Of a stretch of DNA of 36,585 nucleotides, positions 8,053 to 15,110 are shown piece after piece. Source of the stretch: Prevotella sp. (lineage in GTDB: Bacteria; Bacteroidota; Bacteroidia; Bacteroidales; Bacteroidaceae). The notes beneath the pieces were generated by a model. The model was not told where the DNA came from. It did not search any database and saw only the letters and a program-made list of their open reading frames with translations. The stretch's first letter is position 1, and the number at the start of each line of letters is the position of its first letter. A program made the position numbers and the translations under genes. The stretch spans positions 1 to 36,585 of the forward strand of contig JAILAA010000146.1 of the NCBI GenBank assembly GCA_024681875.1, read 5' to 3'.

Positions 8053-8086
8053 CAGGCAAAAACGACAATAATACCCAGTCAACGAC

Positions 8087-9055
8087 ATGAACAAGCAACT
8101 GAAAATGATGGTGTGGACGGCATCGGTGATGCTCGTCCTGAGTATGGCCTTTGCCGCCTGCAACAACAAGAAGTCGAAGTCGAAGGCCGACGAGGATGAG
8201 ATTGAACTGGCCGAGGAAATGGACGACGAAGGCGAGTCAGAAGACAACACGATAGACGTGCGGACGGCTCGTGAACTCATCCTCGCACTGCAAGACGATG
8301 TGCACATCAACGTCATCGTGAACGACGTACTGCGGTTGACTGATGCCATAGACGACCTCATAGACGAGGGCAAGCTAAAGCGCTACACGGTAGACGGAGA
8401 GCGACAGAAAAAGCCAGGCGTATACTGGGACCCCGAATACGACGGTAACACGCTCTTCATCGTAGGTTTGAACGACATCACCCTTGAGGCAACCCCCGAG
8501 GACGGCGGCTTCCTCTTGGCCATCCCACGCTATGCAGACGTGCTGCATTTCGAGAATTGCAAAAACATTGTCATCAAAAACTTCACTTTGGGACACGAGG
8601 AAACTGGAAACTGCGTGGGTGACGTACTGGTGATGAATGACTGCGAGAACGTTGTCGTAGAGAACTGCAACCTTTTCGGTTGTGGTGTCAATGGTATCTA
8701 TTCCAGCGGTTCATCAAATGTCACTGTGAAAAAAACTGACATCTATGGCTGCAGCAACCGCGGTGTTGACATGTATGGCTCAGACCATTTCAGCTTCGAC
8801 CACTGCGAAATCTTCAACAACGGAAGCGGCATCTATGTCGACTCATATTGCACCAACATCGCATTCAACCACTGTAAGTTCCAGGACATTAAGGGGCAGA
8901 TGTTCCTCTGTTATGCACCAGTCAATATAAGCAACAGCAAGATTGAGCATCACCACGACGACATGTCAGAGAATGTCAACTTCGTCAACTGCGACGTGGT
9001 GATGGACTACTCACAGGCCGAAGAATACCCTGACATCGAGGACGACGGCGAATAA
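8087..9055 (+). CDS. Lipoprotein with right-handed parallel beta-helix (NosD/pectate-lyase-like fold)
   Basis: A 322-residue predicted lipoprotein. The signal peptide ends in LSMAFAAC, so the mature N-terminal Cys would be lipidated. A Lys-rich then strongly acidic linker follows (DEDEIELAEEMDDEGESED). The body has repeated coils of the form NCENVVVENCNLFGCG, NVTVKKTDIYGCSNRG, HFSFDHCEIFNNGSG and NIAFNHCKFQ, with an Asn/Cys ladder typical of parallel beta-helices. No polysaccharide-lyase active site stands out, so enzymatic function is not claimed. Next to pectin genes it could bind or cleave glycans, but the fold is also used in other envelope proteins. Its stop is 1 bp from the stop of the convergent ABC gene, with no visible terminator. 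Confidence 0.75.
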   Translation: MNKQLKMMVWTASVMLVLSMAFAACNNKKSKSKADEDEIELAEEMDDEGESEDNTIDVRTARELILALQDDVHINVIVNDVLRLTDAIDDLIDEGKLKRYTVDGERQKKPGVYWDPEYDGNTLFIVGLNDITLEATPEDGGFLLAIPRYADVLHFENCKNIVIKNFTLGHEETGNCVGDVLVMNDCENVVVENCNLFGCGVNGIYSSGSSNVTVKKTDIYGCSNRGVDMYGSDHFSFDHCEIFNNGSGIYVDSYCTNIAFNHCKFQDIKGQMFLCYAPVNISNSKIEHHHDDMSENVNFVNCDVVMDYSQAEEYPDIEDDGE

Positions 9056-9056
9056 T

Positions 9057-11057
9057 TCAATCAATCTGGTTACCCGTATAGAGCTGATAGTATTGCCCAC
9101 GCAGTGCTATCAGCTCTTCGTGTGTGCCGTGCTCGGCTATGCGCCCGTGGTCGAGAACGATGATCTGGTCGGCGTTGCGCACGGTGCTCAGGCGGTGGGC
9201 AATGACGAAGGTGGTACGTCCGCGCATCAGCGTGTCCATACCGCGCTGTACCAGTTGTTCAGTACGGGTATCAACGGAACTCGTGGCTTCGTCGAGGATG
9301 AGCACGGGCGGGTTAGCCACGGCAGCACGGGCAATGGCCAACAGCTGGCGCTCGCCCTGACTGAGATTACCGCCATCGCCCTGTAACATCGTCTGGTAGC
9401 CGTCGGCCAGACGACGGATGAAATCATGGGCACCCACCAGCTGGGCTGCCTTAACGCAGTCCTCGTCGGTGGCATCGAGGCTGCCGTAGCGGATGTTGTC
9501 AAGCACAGTGCCGGTGAAGAGGTGCGTTTCCTGCAGCACGATGGTCATACTCCTGCGCAGCGACTGTTTCTGAATGTCGGTAATAGGGATACCGTCGTAG
9601 AGGATGGCAGACCCACCCCCTGCAGACCCCTCCCCTGCCCCTCCCTGCAAGGGAGGAGAGAAATTACTTTGCACGTCCTGTTTTTCCGCTTTCGAGGTAA
9701 TTCCTCTCCTCCCTGCGGGGAGGGGTTGGGGGTGGGTCTCTACCTCGTAGAACCTGTTGATCAGGTTGATAATCGTAGTCTTGCCTGCGCCCGTCCCGCC
9801 CACGAAGGCTATCTTCTGGCCAGGCTGCGTGTTGATGTTGATGTCGAAGAGCACCTGCTTCTCGGGCACATAGCCAAAGTCGACATGCTGAAAGTCCACG
9901 TCGCCCTCAACCTTTCGACATTGACCATTGACCATTGACCATTGACCATTTTCCAACACCACAGTTCCCTCGTCCACTTCCGGTTCAGCGTCGCCTAAGG
10001 CAAAGACACGCTCGGCACCGACGCTGGCGTTGAGCACACTGTTGATTTGCTGCGACACATGGCTGATGGGCTGGGTGAAGCTCTTGTTGAGTTGAAGGAA
10101 GGCGACGATGGTGCCCAAGGTAAGGGGTGAGAAGTGAGAGGTGAGAGGTGAGAGATAACCCAAGGCCAGCATGGCACCGACGACGGCCAGCAGCACATAG
10201 CCCAGATTGCCTAAGTTACCATTGACAGGCATCACCACGTTGGCAATCTTGTTAGCGTTGTAGGCCGACGAGCGCAGCCGTTCGTTGATGGTCTCGAAGT
10301 CAGCCACGGCCTGCTGCTCGTGACAGAACACTTTTACCACTTTCTGCCCCGTCATCATCTCTTCGATGAAGCTGTTCACTCCGGCCAGACTCTCCTGCTG
10401 CGTGCGGAAATAGCCACGCGACCATTTGCCCAGTTTCGTCGTCGTAATCATCATCACAACAGCGATGAAGATGCTGACCAGCGTCAATGGGATGGAGAGC
10501 ACCACCATCGACGTGAACGTGGCCACGATGGTGATGAGCGACGAGAACACCTGCGCCATCGCGGTGGAAATCATCTGGCGGAGCGAGTCCACATCGTTGG
10601 TATAGACCGACATCAGCTCACCGTGCGGATGCGTGTCGAAATAGCTGAGGGGCAGCTTCTCCATGCGCTCGAAAATCTGCTTGCGAAGGCGCAGCATCGT
10701 GCCCTGCGAAACATTGATCATCAAACGGTTGTAAGCGTAGCTGGCAATGACGCCCAGCAACAGGATGAGGCCCAGACGGAAGAGCGCCTGCGCCAACGAT
10801 GCATACTCAGGATTGGTGGCCTGCGTCAGCGGCGTGATGTAGTCGTCGATGAGGGTACGGGTGAAGAGCGTGGAGAAGAGCGACGTGATGCTGCTCACCA
10901 CAATACACACCAGCACGGTGAGGATGCTGAACTTGCAGTTCTTCAGCACAAAGCCGAAGAGGCGCAGCATCACCTGACGCTGTCGCTTTGATACTTTCTG
11001 GAAGCCAGCCTGTCCGCGAGGCCCACCTCCGCCTCTCATCGTAAAATTATTCTTCAT
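9057..11057 (-). CDS. ABC exporter half-transporter, catalytically canonical subunit
   Basis: An N-terminal membrane domain is fused to an ATPase domain (about 666 residues). The membrane domain shows FDTHPHGELMSVYTNDVDSLRQ and EEMMTGQKVVKVFCHE. The ATPase has Walker A GGTGAGKTT, Q-loop IVLQETHLF, signature LSQGERQ, Walker B VLILDEATSSVD with the catalytic Glu, and switch His in FVIAHRLSTV. The start MKNNFTMRGG at 11057 is preferred: upstream codons of the open frame (from 11120) read repeat DNA inside the previous gene. It carries three in-frame repeat inserts: residues ~301-310, ~369-379 and ~440-483, the last just after the Walker A helix. It overlaps the upstream partner gene by 11 bp. 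The substrate is unknown; lipid or drug export fits the family. Confidence 0.9.
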   Translation of the reverse strand: MKNNFTMRGGGGPRGQAGFQKVSKRQRQVMLRLFGFVLKNCKFSILTVLVCIVVSSITSLFSTLFTRTLIDDYITPLTQATNPEYASLAQALFRLGLILLLGVIASYAYNRLMINVSQGTMLRLRKQIFERMEKLPLSYFDTHPHGELMSVYTNDVDSLRQMISTAMAQVFSSLITIVATFTSMVVLSIPLTLVSIFIAVVMMITTTKLGKWSRGYFRTQQESLAGVNSFIEEMMTGQKVVKVFCHEQQAVADFETINERLRSSAYNANKIANVVMPVNGNLGNLGYVLLAVVGAMLALGYLSPLTSHFSPLTLGTIVAFLQLNKSFTQPISHVSQQINSVLNASVGAERVFALGDAEPEVDEGTVVLENGQWSMVNGQCRKVEGDVDFQHVDFGYVPEKQVLFDININTQPGQKIAFVGGTGAGKTTIINLINRFYEVETHPQPLPAGRRGITSKAEKQDVQSNFSPPLQGGAGEGSAGGGSAILYDGIPITDIQKQSLRRSMTIVLQETHLFTGTVLDNIRYGSLDATDEDCVKAAQLVGAHDFIRRLADGYQTMLQGDGGNLSQGERQLLAIARAAVANPPVLILDEATSSVDTRTEQLVQRGMDTLMRGRTTFVIAHRLSTVRNADQIIVLDHGRIAEHGTHEELIALRGQYYQLYTGNQID
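9609..9739. repeat. Composite palindromic element, full copy inside the first ABC gene
   Basis: A 131-bp segment bounded by AGACCCACCCCC and GGGGGTGGGTCT, with two internal CCCTCCC hairpins and an inner AATTAC/GTAATT pair. The coding strand reads ETHPQPLPAGRRG ... GGGS in frame. The spacer shares the CTGT.TTT core with the lon and second ABC copies. Confidence 0.92.
9919..9950. repeat. Four tandem heptamers (CATTGAC) inside the first ABC gene
   Basis: Four perfect CATTGAC units plus CATT. In the protein they read NGQWSMVNGQC in frame, in the linker between the membrane domain and the ATPase domain. Confidence 0.92.
10126..10154. repeat. Four tandem heptamers (GGTGAGA) inside the first ABC gene
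   Basis: GGTGAGA, AGTGAGA, GGTGAGA, GGTGAGA. In the protein they add SPLTSHFSPLT between ALGYL and LGTIVAFLQL, at a short loop before a membrane helix of the exporter domain. Confidence 0.9.
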
Positions 11058-12969
11058 ATTGTGCGAAGTCGGTATTTGCTCCCCTCCCTGCATGGGAGGG
11101 GCTGGGAGTGGGTCTATCAAAGTCGCCAGAATCCTGCGTCTGTATGTCGTAAATCTCCTTGTAGAGGGCGTTGGTGGCTAATAACTCGTCGTGCGTGCCG
11201 AAGCCGGTGACGACGCCATTATCCATCACGAGGATCTTGTCACATTTCTGCACACTGCTGATGCGCTGCGCGATGATGAGCTTCGTCATCGTGGGCAGTT
11301 GTTCACGGAACGCCTGCTGGATACGGGCATCGGTGCGGGTGTCACAGGCTGACGTCGAGTCATCGAGAACGAGAATCTTCGGCTGCTTCAAGAGGGCGCG
11401 GGCAATGCACAGACGCTGTTTCTGTCCGCCGCTGACGTTGGTGCCGCCCTGCGCTATCGGGGTGTCATACTGCTGTGGCATCTCCATAATAAACTCGTCA
11501 GCCTGAGCCATGCGGCAGGCCTCGAGGCACTCCTCCACCGTGGCATCGGGCTTGCCCCAACGCAGATTGTCCATCACCGTGCCGCTAAACAGCGTGTTCT
11601 GCTGCAGCACCACGCTGACGGCATTACGCAACGCGGTCAGGTCATAGTCCTTCACGTTGCGGCCTCCTACCAGCACTTCGCCCTTCGACGTATCGTAAAG
11701 CCTGCTGATGAGATTGACCAGCGTCGACTTGCCCGAGCCCGTACCGCCAATGACGCCTATGGTCTGGCCGGAGGAAATGGAAAAGGAGACGTTGAAAAGG
11801 GCGGAACGGCGAGAAACAGACCCACCCCCAGCCCCTCCCTTGTTGGGAAGGGAGGAAATACTCTTACCCGCTGTATTCTCACCTACAGTGTAATTGTTAC
11901 CCTCCCTATAAGGGAGAGGCTGGGGGTGGGTCTGCTGGGGCTGTTGATAGTCAAACCTCACCTCCCGGAACTCCACGCTGCCGTCCTTCACCTCCATAAC
12001 AGGATTGGCAGGGTTCTCAATACTCGGTTGCTGCTCGATAATCTCGCTGACACGTTTCGCTGAGGCGGCGCTCTGCGTCAGCATCACGAAAATCATCGAC
12101 AGCATCATCAGCGCCTGCAGGATAGACATGACGTAGGTGAAGAGGCTGGTCAACTCGCCCGTGGTCAGCGTGCCGCTCACGATGAAATGGGCGCCCCACC
12201 AGCTTAAGGCGATGATACAGCCGTAGACCACCATGTTCATCACGGGATGGTTCAACGCCATCAGGCTCTCGGCCTTCGTGTAGAGCTTATAGAGTCCGTC
12301 GGCGGCCTTCGAGAACTTCTTAGTCTCATAGTCCTCGCGCACAAAGGCCTTCACCACGCGGATGCCCGTCACATTCTCCTGCACGCTCTGGTTCAGCTCG
12401 TCGTACTTCACGTAAACCTGCTGGAACAACCGTGCCACACGCGAGATAATCAGGTAGAGGCTGACACCGAGTATCACCATCGCTATAATGAAAATGAGCG
12501 AGAGCCTCGGGTCGATGACGAGGCACATCACGATGCTGAGGAGCAGCCGGAAGGGCGCTCGCACAGTGATGCGCAGAATCTGCTGGAACGCGTTCTGCAG
12601 CGAGTTGACGTCGGTGGTCATGCGCGTCACGAGTCCGCTGGTGCTGTACTTGTCGATGTCCTGAAACGAGAAGGTCTGGATGTTGCGATACATGGCGCGT
12701 CGCAGATTGGCAGCGAATCCCGTCGAAGCGTAGGCCGACACGCGTCCAGCCAGGATGCCGAAGAGCAGCGAGAGCAAGGCCATGCCCACCATCAGCAGTC
12801 CGTAGAGATAGACTGCCTGCATATCGCCCGCCATGATGCCGCGGTCGATGAGCAGCGCCGTGACGTATGGGATGAGCACGTCCATCACCACCTCAAGTGC
12901 CGTCAGCAGCGGCGTGGCGATAGAGGCCTTCTTGTATTCTCCTATCTGGTTGTACAACGTTCTTAGCAT
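11047..12969 (-). CDS. ABC exporter half-transporter, degenerate-site subunit
   Basis: A 640-residue half-exporter, first gene of the ABC pair. The membrane domain starts MLRTLYNQIGEYKK, then TRMTTDVNSLQNAFQQ and ENVTGIRVVKAFVRE. The ATPase has Walker A GGTGSGKST, Q-loop VVLQQNTLF, signature VSGGQKQ, Walker B ILVLDDSTSACD (catalytic Glu replaced by Asp) and switch region LIIAQRISSV (His replaced by Gln). Such losses are typical of the degenerate site in heterodimeric exporters of the TM287/288 kind, and the partner's LSQGE signature fits that. A ~39-residue repeat insert (~345-384) lies between the A-loop Tyr (VRFDYQQ) and ALFNVSF. The C-terminal RPTPSPSHAGRGA comes from a half element. Confidence 0.9.
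   Translation of the reverse strand: MLRTLYNQIGEYKKASIATPLLTALEVVMDVLIPYVTALLIDRGIMAGDMQAVYLYGLLMVGMALLSLLFGILAGRVSAYASTGFAANLRRAMYRNIQTFSFQDIDKYSTSGLVTRMTTDVNSLQNAFQQILRITVRAPFRLLLSIVMCLVIDPRLSLIFIIAMVILGVSLYLIISRVARLFQQVYVKYDELNQSVQENVTGIRVVKAFVREDYETKKFSKAADGLYKLYTKAESLMALNHPVMNMVVYGCIIALSWWGAHFIVSGTLTTGELTSLFTYVMSILQALMMLSMIFVMLTQSAASAKRVSEIIEQQPSIENPANPVMEVKDGSVEFREVRFDYQQPQQTHPQPLPYREGNNYTVGENTAGKSISSLPNKGGAGGGSVSRRSALFNVSFSISSGQTIGVIGGTGSGKSTLVNLISRLYDTSKGEVLVGGRNVKDYDLTALRNAVSVVLQQNTLFSGTVMDNLRWGKPDATVEECLEACRMAQADEFIMEMPQQYDTPIAQGGTNVSGGQKQRLCIARALLKQPKILVLDDSTSACDTRTDARIQQAFREQLPTMTKLIIAQRISSVQKCDKILVMDNGVVTGFGTHDELLATNALYKEIYDIQTQDSGDFDRPTPSPSHAGRGANTDFAQYEE
11071..11115. repeat. 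Half copy of the palindromic element at the ABC gene junction
   Basis: Only one terminal arm (AGACCCACTCCCAGCC on the minus strand) and its single hairpin (CCCCTCCCATGCAGGGAGGGG, loosely) are present. It encodes the last residues of the upstream ABC protein in a different frame from the full copies (RPTPSPS rather than THPQPLP). Confidence 0.85.
11818..11933. repeat. Composite palindromic element, full copy inside the second ABC gene
   Basis: A 116-bp segment with perfect 16-bp terminal inverted repeats (AGACCCACCCCCAGCC), two hairpins (CTCCCTTATAGGGAG and CCCTTCCCAACAAGGGAGGG type) and a spacer carrying CTTACCCGCTGT and GTAATTG. The coding strand reads QTHPQPLPYREG ... GGAGGGS in frame. Confidence 0.93.
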
Positions 12970-13056
12970 CTTTCTATTTGTTGTGTAAGAATCTGCGCTC
13001 GTATATCTTTATCCTTATTATCTCAGGCTTTTGGTCATTTGAATGTTTAACAGGTG

Positions 13057-13064
13057 CAAATGTA
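13057..13064 (-). promoter_or_regulatory. -7 box of the ABC exporter operon
   Basis: Minus-strand TACATTTG matches TAnnTTTG, 87 bp before the ABC start codon. I see no clear -33 element. Confidence 0.6.
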
Positions 13065-13354
13065 CGATTATTTTTTTTATTTCTATCTTTTCGGGACAAT
13101 TTGTTCACATTTTTATTTCGACTAGCATATAATCTCGAAAAAATTATCAAGTTTCGCAAGTATTGAAAATCCTGCGTAGAAACGGTCTGCGCTCGACCTA
13201 TGGTCGCTTGCAACCAACGGGACGCAAGAAAGGCCATCTTTGCGGAACATGGAAGTTGAATTAGTTTTTTTATCTCTCAACGAGCGATGAATGCGAAGAA
13301 GCTCATAGACAGAGAACAGCGCAGACTATCGCTATATAAAAAAAATAGTAATTA

Positions 13355-13451
13355 TTCCCAGAAATCCCAAGCCCTGGGACTTTTTTCCCAAGCCCTGGGA
13401 CTTTTTTCCCAAGCGGTGGGACTTTTTTCCAGGCGCTGGGATTTCTGGGAA
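13355..13451. repeat. 21-bp palindrome array, four units (TCCCAAGCCCTGGGA type)
   Basis: Four head-to-tail 21-bp units start at 13365, 13386, 13407 and 13428. Each is an imperfect palindrome (TCCCAAGCCCTGGGA) followed by CTTTTT. The array is bounded by a perfect 15-bp inverted repeat, TTCCCAGAAATCCCA at 13355 and its complement ending at 13451. The period is exact, with no spacers. Confidence 0.92.
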
Positions 13452-13587
13452 AAGCCCCTTGGGGAAGCTCTACTCATCACTCTGACTAACAAGGAGGAAA
13501 TGGATTTCATTGACCACTTCATGCAGTTCATGGGCCGGCATAGGTAACTTTTTTATCTTCATGCGCTATGATGTCGAGAAAAATTTG

Positions 13588-13595
13588 TACATTTG
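13588..13595 (+). promoter_or_regulatory. -7 box of the msr-kinase-tex operon
   Basis: TACATTTG matches TAnnTTTG. It ends only 10 bp before the ATG at 13606, so the message would have a leader of a few bases. This decides the start and rules out the longer open frame from 13510. Confidence 0.7.
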
Positions 13596-13605
13596 CACCA
13601 CATTT

Positions 13606-14178
13606 ATGAATAAGCAGGAAGAATACGATGAGTTGCTGCTGCAGTTGGCGGCACTCATAGAAGGCGAGACGGAGGAGATGAGCGTGCTGGCCAATGTCAG
13701 CGCTGCCCTTAAGGAGCGTTTCGGATGGTTCTGGGTGGGCTTTTATCTGGACCGTGGCGATGAACTGCGGCTTGGGCCGTTTCAGGGCAGCGTGGCCTGT
13801 ATGCACATCGCCTACGACAAAGGCATGTGCGGTGCGGCCTTCAGCCAACGGAAGAGCATCGTCGTGCCCGACGTGGAGCTGTTTCCGGGCCACATCGCCT
13901 GTAGCAGCCTGTCACGGTCGGAGATTGTCGTTCCCATATTCGGACATAATGGCCACAGACTTTCACGGATAGGCACGGACATAGGTGATATTGGCAACGG
14001 AGTGACACGGAAAGAAGCGGACACTATTGATATTGGCAACGGAGTGACACGGAAAGACACGGATGTTCCCGTAGGCGTGCTCGACATCGACAGCACAGAG
14101 CTTAATACCTTCGACGACACAGACCGCCAGAACTTAGAGCGTGTCTGCGCCCTCCTATCAGCATCGCTTTATCAGTAA
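13606..14178 (+). CDS. Free methionine-(R)-sulfoxide reductase (GAF domain, fRMsr)
   Basis: Reduces free methionine-R-sulfoxide in the cytoplasm. The GAF fold is clear (WFWVGFYL, LRLGPFQGSVACMHI). The three Cys of the E. coli enzyme have counterparts in VACMHI, GMCGAAF and GHIACSSLSRSEIVVPIF, and VGVLDIDS is conserved. The family is usually about 150-165 residues; this one has about 190 because ~35 residues are inserted between IVVPIFGHNG and PVGVLDIDS. The insert includes a 14-residue repeat (IDIGNGVTRKEADT). First gene of an operon with the kinase and tex. Confidence 0.9.
   Translation: MNKQEEYDELLLQLAALIEGETEEMSVLANVSAALKERFGWFWVGFYLDRGDELRLGPFQGSVACMHIAYDKGMCGAAFSQRKSIVVPDVELFPGHIACSSLSRSEIVVPIFGHNGHRLSRIGTDIGDIGNGVTRKEADTIDIGNGVTRKDTDVPVGVLDIDSTELNTFDDTDRQNLERVCALLSASLYQ
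13987..14057 (+). repeat. 42-bp-period direct repeat inside the fRMsr gene
   Basis: The 29-bp segment beginning GATATTGGCAACGGAGTGAC occurs at 13987-14015 and again at 14029-14057, identical over its length and 42 bp apart, so the frame is kept. Part of it (ACGGAAAGACACGG, 14049-14062) recurs reverse-complemented at 31208-31221. Confidence 0.92.
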
Positions 14179-14179
14179 T

Positions 14180-15106
14180 ATGGAAAAGAAACAAATACTT
14201 TGCCTCGGCCATATCACCCACGACCGCATCATCACCCCGACGATGCCGATGGGCGTTGACTGTGCCGGAGGCACTGCCTACTATGTGGCATGGGCCATGC
14301 AGCACTTGCCCCACGATGTCAGTTTCGGGGTCATCACCGCCGTGGGCAGCGACATAAAGCACGAAATTGACCGCCTGCGTGAAGCAGGAATAGACATCAC
14401 CGACCTTGGCAGCCCTACGAGTGTGTTCTTTGAGAACAAATACGGCACGAACATGAACAACCGCGAGCAGCGGGTGCTATCGAAGGCTGCGCCGTTCACC
14501 ATCGACCAGCTGAAGGACGCCGAGGCCGATGTCTTTCACTTAGGTACACTGCTCGTCGATGACTTTTCTCCCGATGTAGTGGAGTATCTCGCATCGAAGG
14601 GCCGCGTGTGCATTGACGTTCAAGGCTATCTGCGCGAGGTACGACAGGAGAAAGTGTACGCCGTGGACTGGAACGACAAGCTGCGCGTGCTGCGCTCTAC
14701 TGACATCTTAAAGGTGAACGAGCATGAGGCGGAAGTGCTGACCGATGGCGAGCGCGACCTGCGTCAGGCCGCCCGCCGCATCCGTTCTTGGGGTGTGCGC
14801 GAGGTGCTCATCACCTTGGGCAGCTACGGCTCACTCATCTATGCCGATGACATGTTCTTCGACATTCCAGGCTATGCACCGAAAAGGGTGGTAGACGCCA
14901 CGGGATGTGGCGACACCTATGCAGCAGGCTACCTTTATGCCCGTGCTCATGGAGCTGGCTACGATGAGGCCGGGCGCTTTGCCGCCGCCATGTGCACGCT
15001 GAAGCTGGAGCACACAGGTCCTTTTATCGGCAGTATGGAAGACATACGGCTTATTCTTCAGACAGGAGTTTCAGAAGTTAAGGAGTTCAGGAATTACAGA
15101 CAATAA
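14180..15106 (+). CDS. PfkB-family carbohydrate/nucleoside kinase
   Basis: Ribokinase-like sugar kinase, 308 residues from the ATG at 14180, one base after the fRMsr stop. Visible are the N-terminal strand ILCLGHITHDRI, the GGTAYY substrate motif (VDCAGGTAYYVA) and the C-terminal signature VVDATGCGDTYAAGYL with the catalytic Asp of GCGD. The substrate cannot be read from the sequence. The position between a sulfoxide reductase and tex gives no strong clue to pathway; tight spacing suggests one transcript. Confidence 0.85.
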   Translation: MEKKQILCLGHITHDRIITPTMPMGVDCAGGTAYYVAWAMQHLPHDVSFGVITAVGSDIKHEIDRLREAGIDITDLGSPTSVFFENKYGTNMNNREQRVLSKAAPFTIDQLKDAEADVFHLGTLLVDDFSPDVVEYLASKGRVCIDVQGYLREVRQEKVYAVDWNDKLRVLRSTDILKVNEHEAEVLTDGERDLRQAARRIRSWGVREVLITLGSYGSLIYADDMFFDIPGYAPKRVVDATGCGDTYAAGYLYARAHGAGYDEAGRFAAAMCTLKLEHTGPFIGSMEDIRLILQTGVSEVKEFRNYRQ

Positions 15107-15110
15107 TTGT

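Larger units (their letters stand above)
12970..13605. other. Long intergenic region between divergent ABC and msr operons
   Basis: About 636 bp without a gene I can support. It holds the ABC operon promoter (13057-13064) and an ~87-bp leader, AT-rich DNA to about 13180, a stretch at 13180-13265 that I cannot assign, the 21-bp palindrome array (13355-13451) and the promoter of the next operon (13588-13595). An 86-codon open frame from 13287 runs through the array but has no family likeness. Confidence 0.7.

Noticed and set aside
11058..11120. Longer start of the second ABC gene (MIDPLPAPPMQGG...)
   Set aside because: These codons are read out of the half palindromic element inside the upstream gene; MKNNF at 11057 gives the usual 11-bp overlap.
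12974..13237. 87-codon minus-strand frame upstream of the ABC operon
   Set aside because: It crosses the ABC promoter box, is basic/low complexity, and has no recognisable domain.
13287..13547. 86-codon frame containing QALGLFS repeats
   Set aside because: The repeats are just the 21-bp palindrome array read in one frame; the flanks show no protein family. The array is better explained as noncoding.
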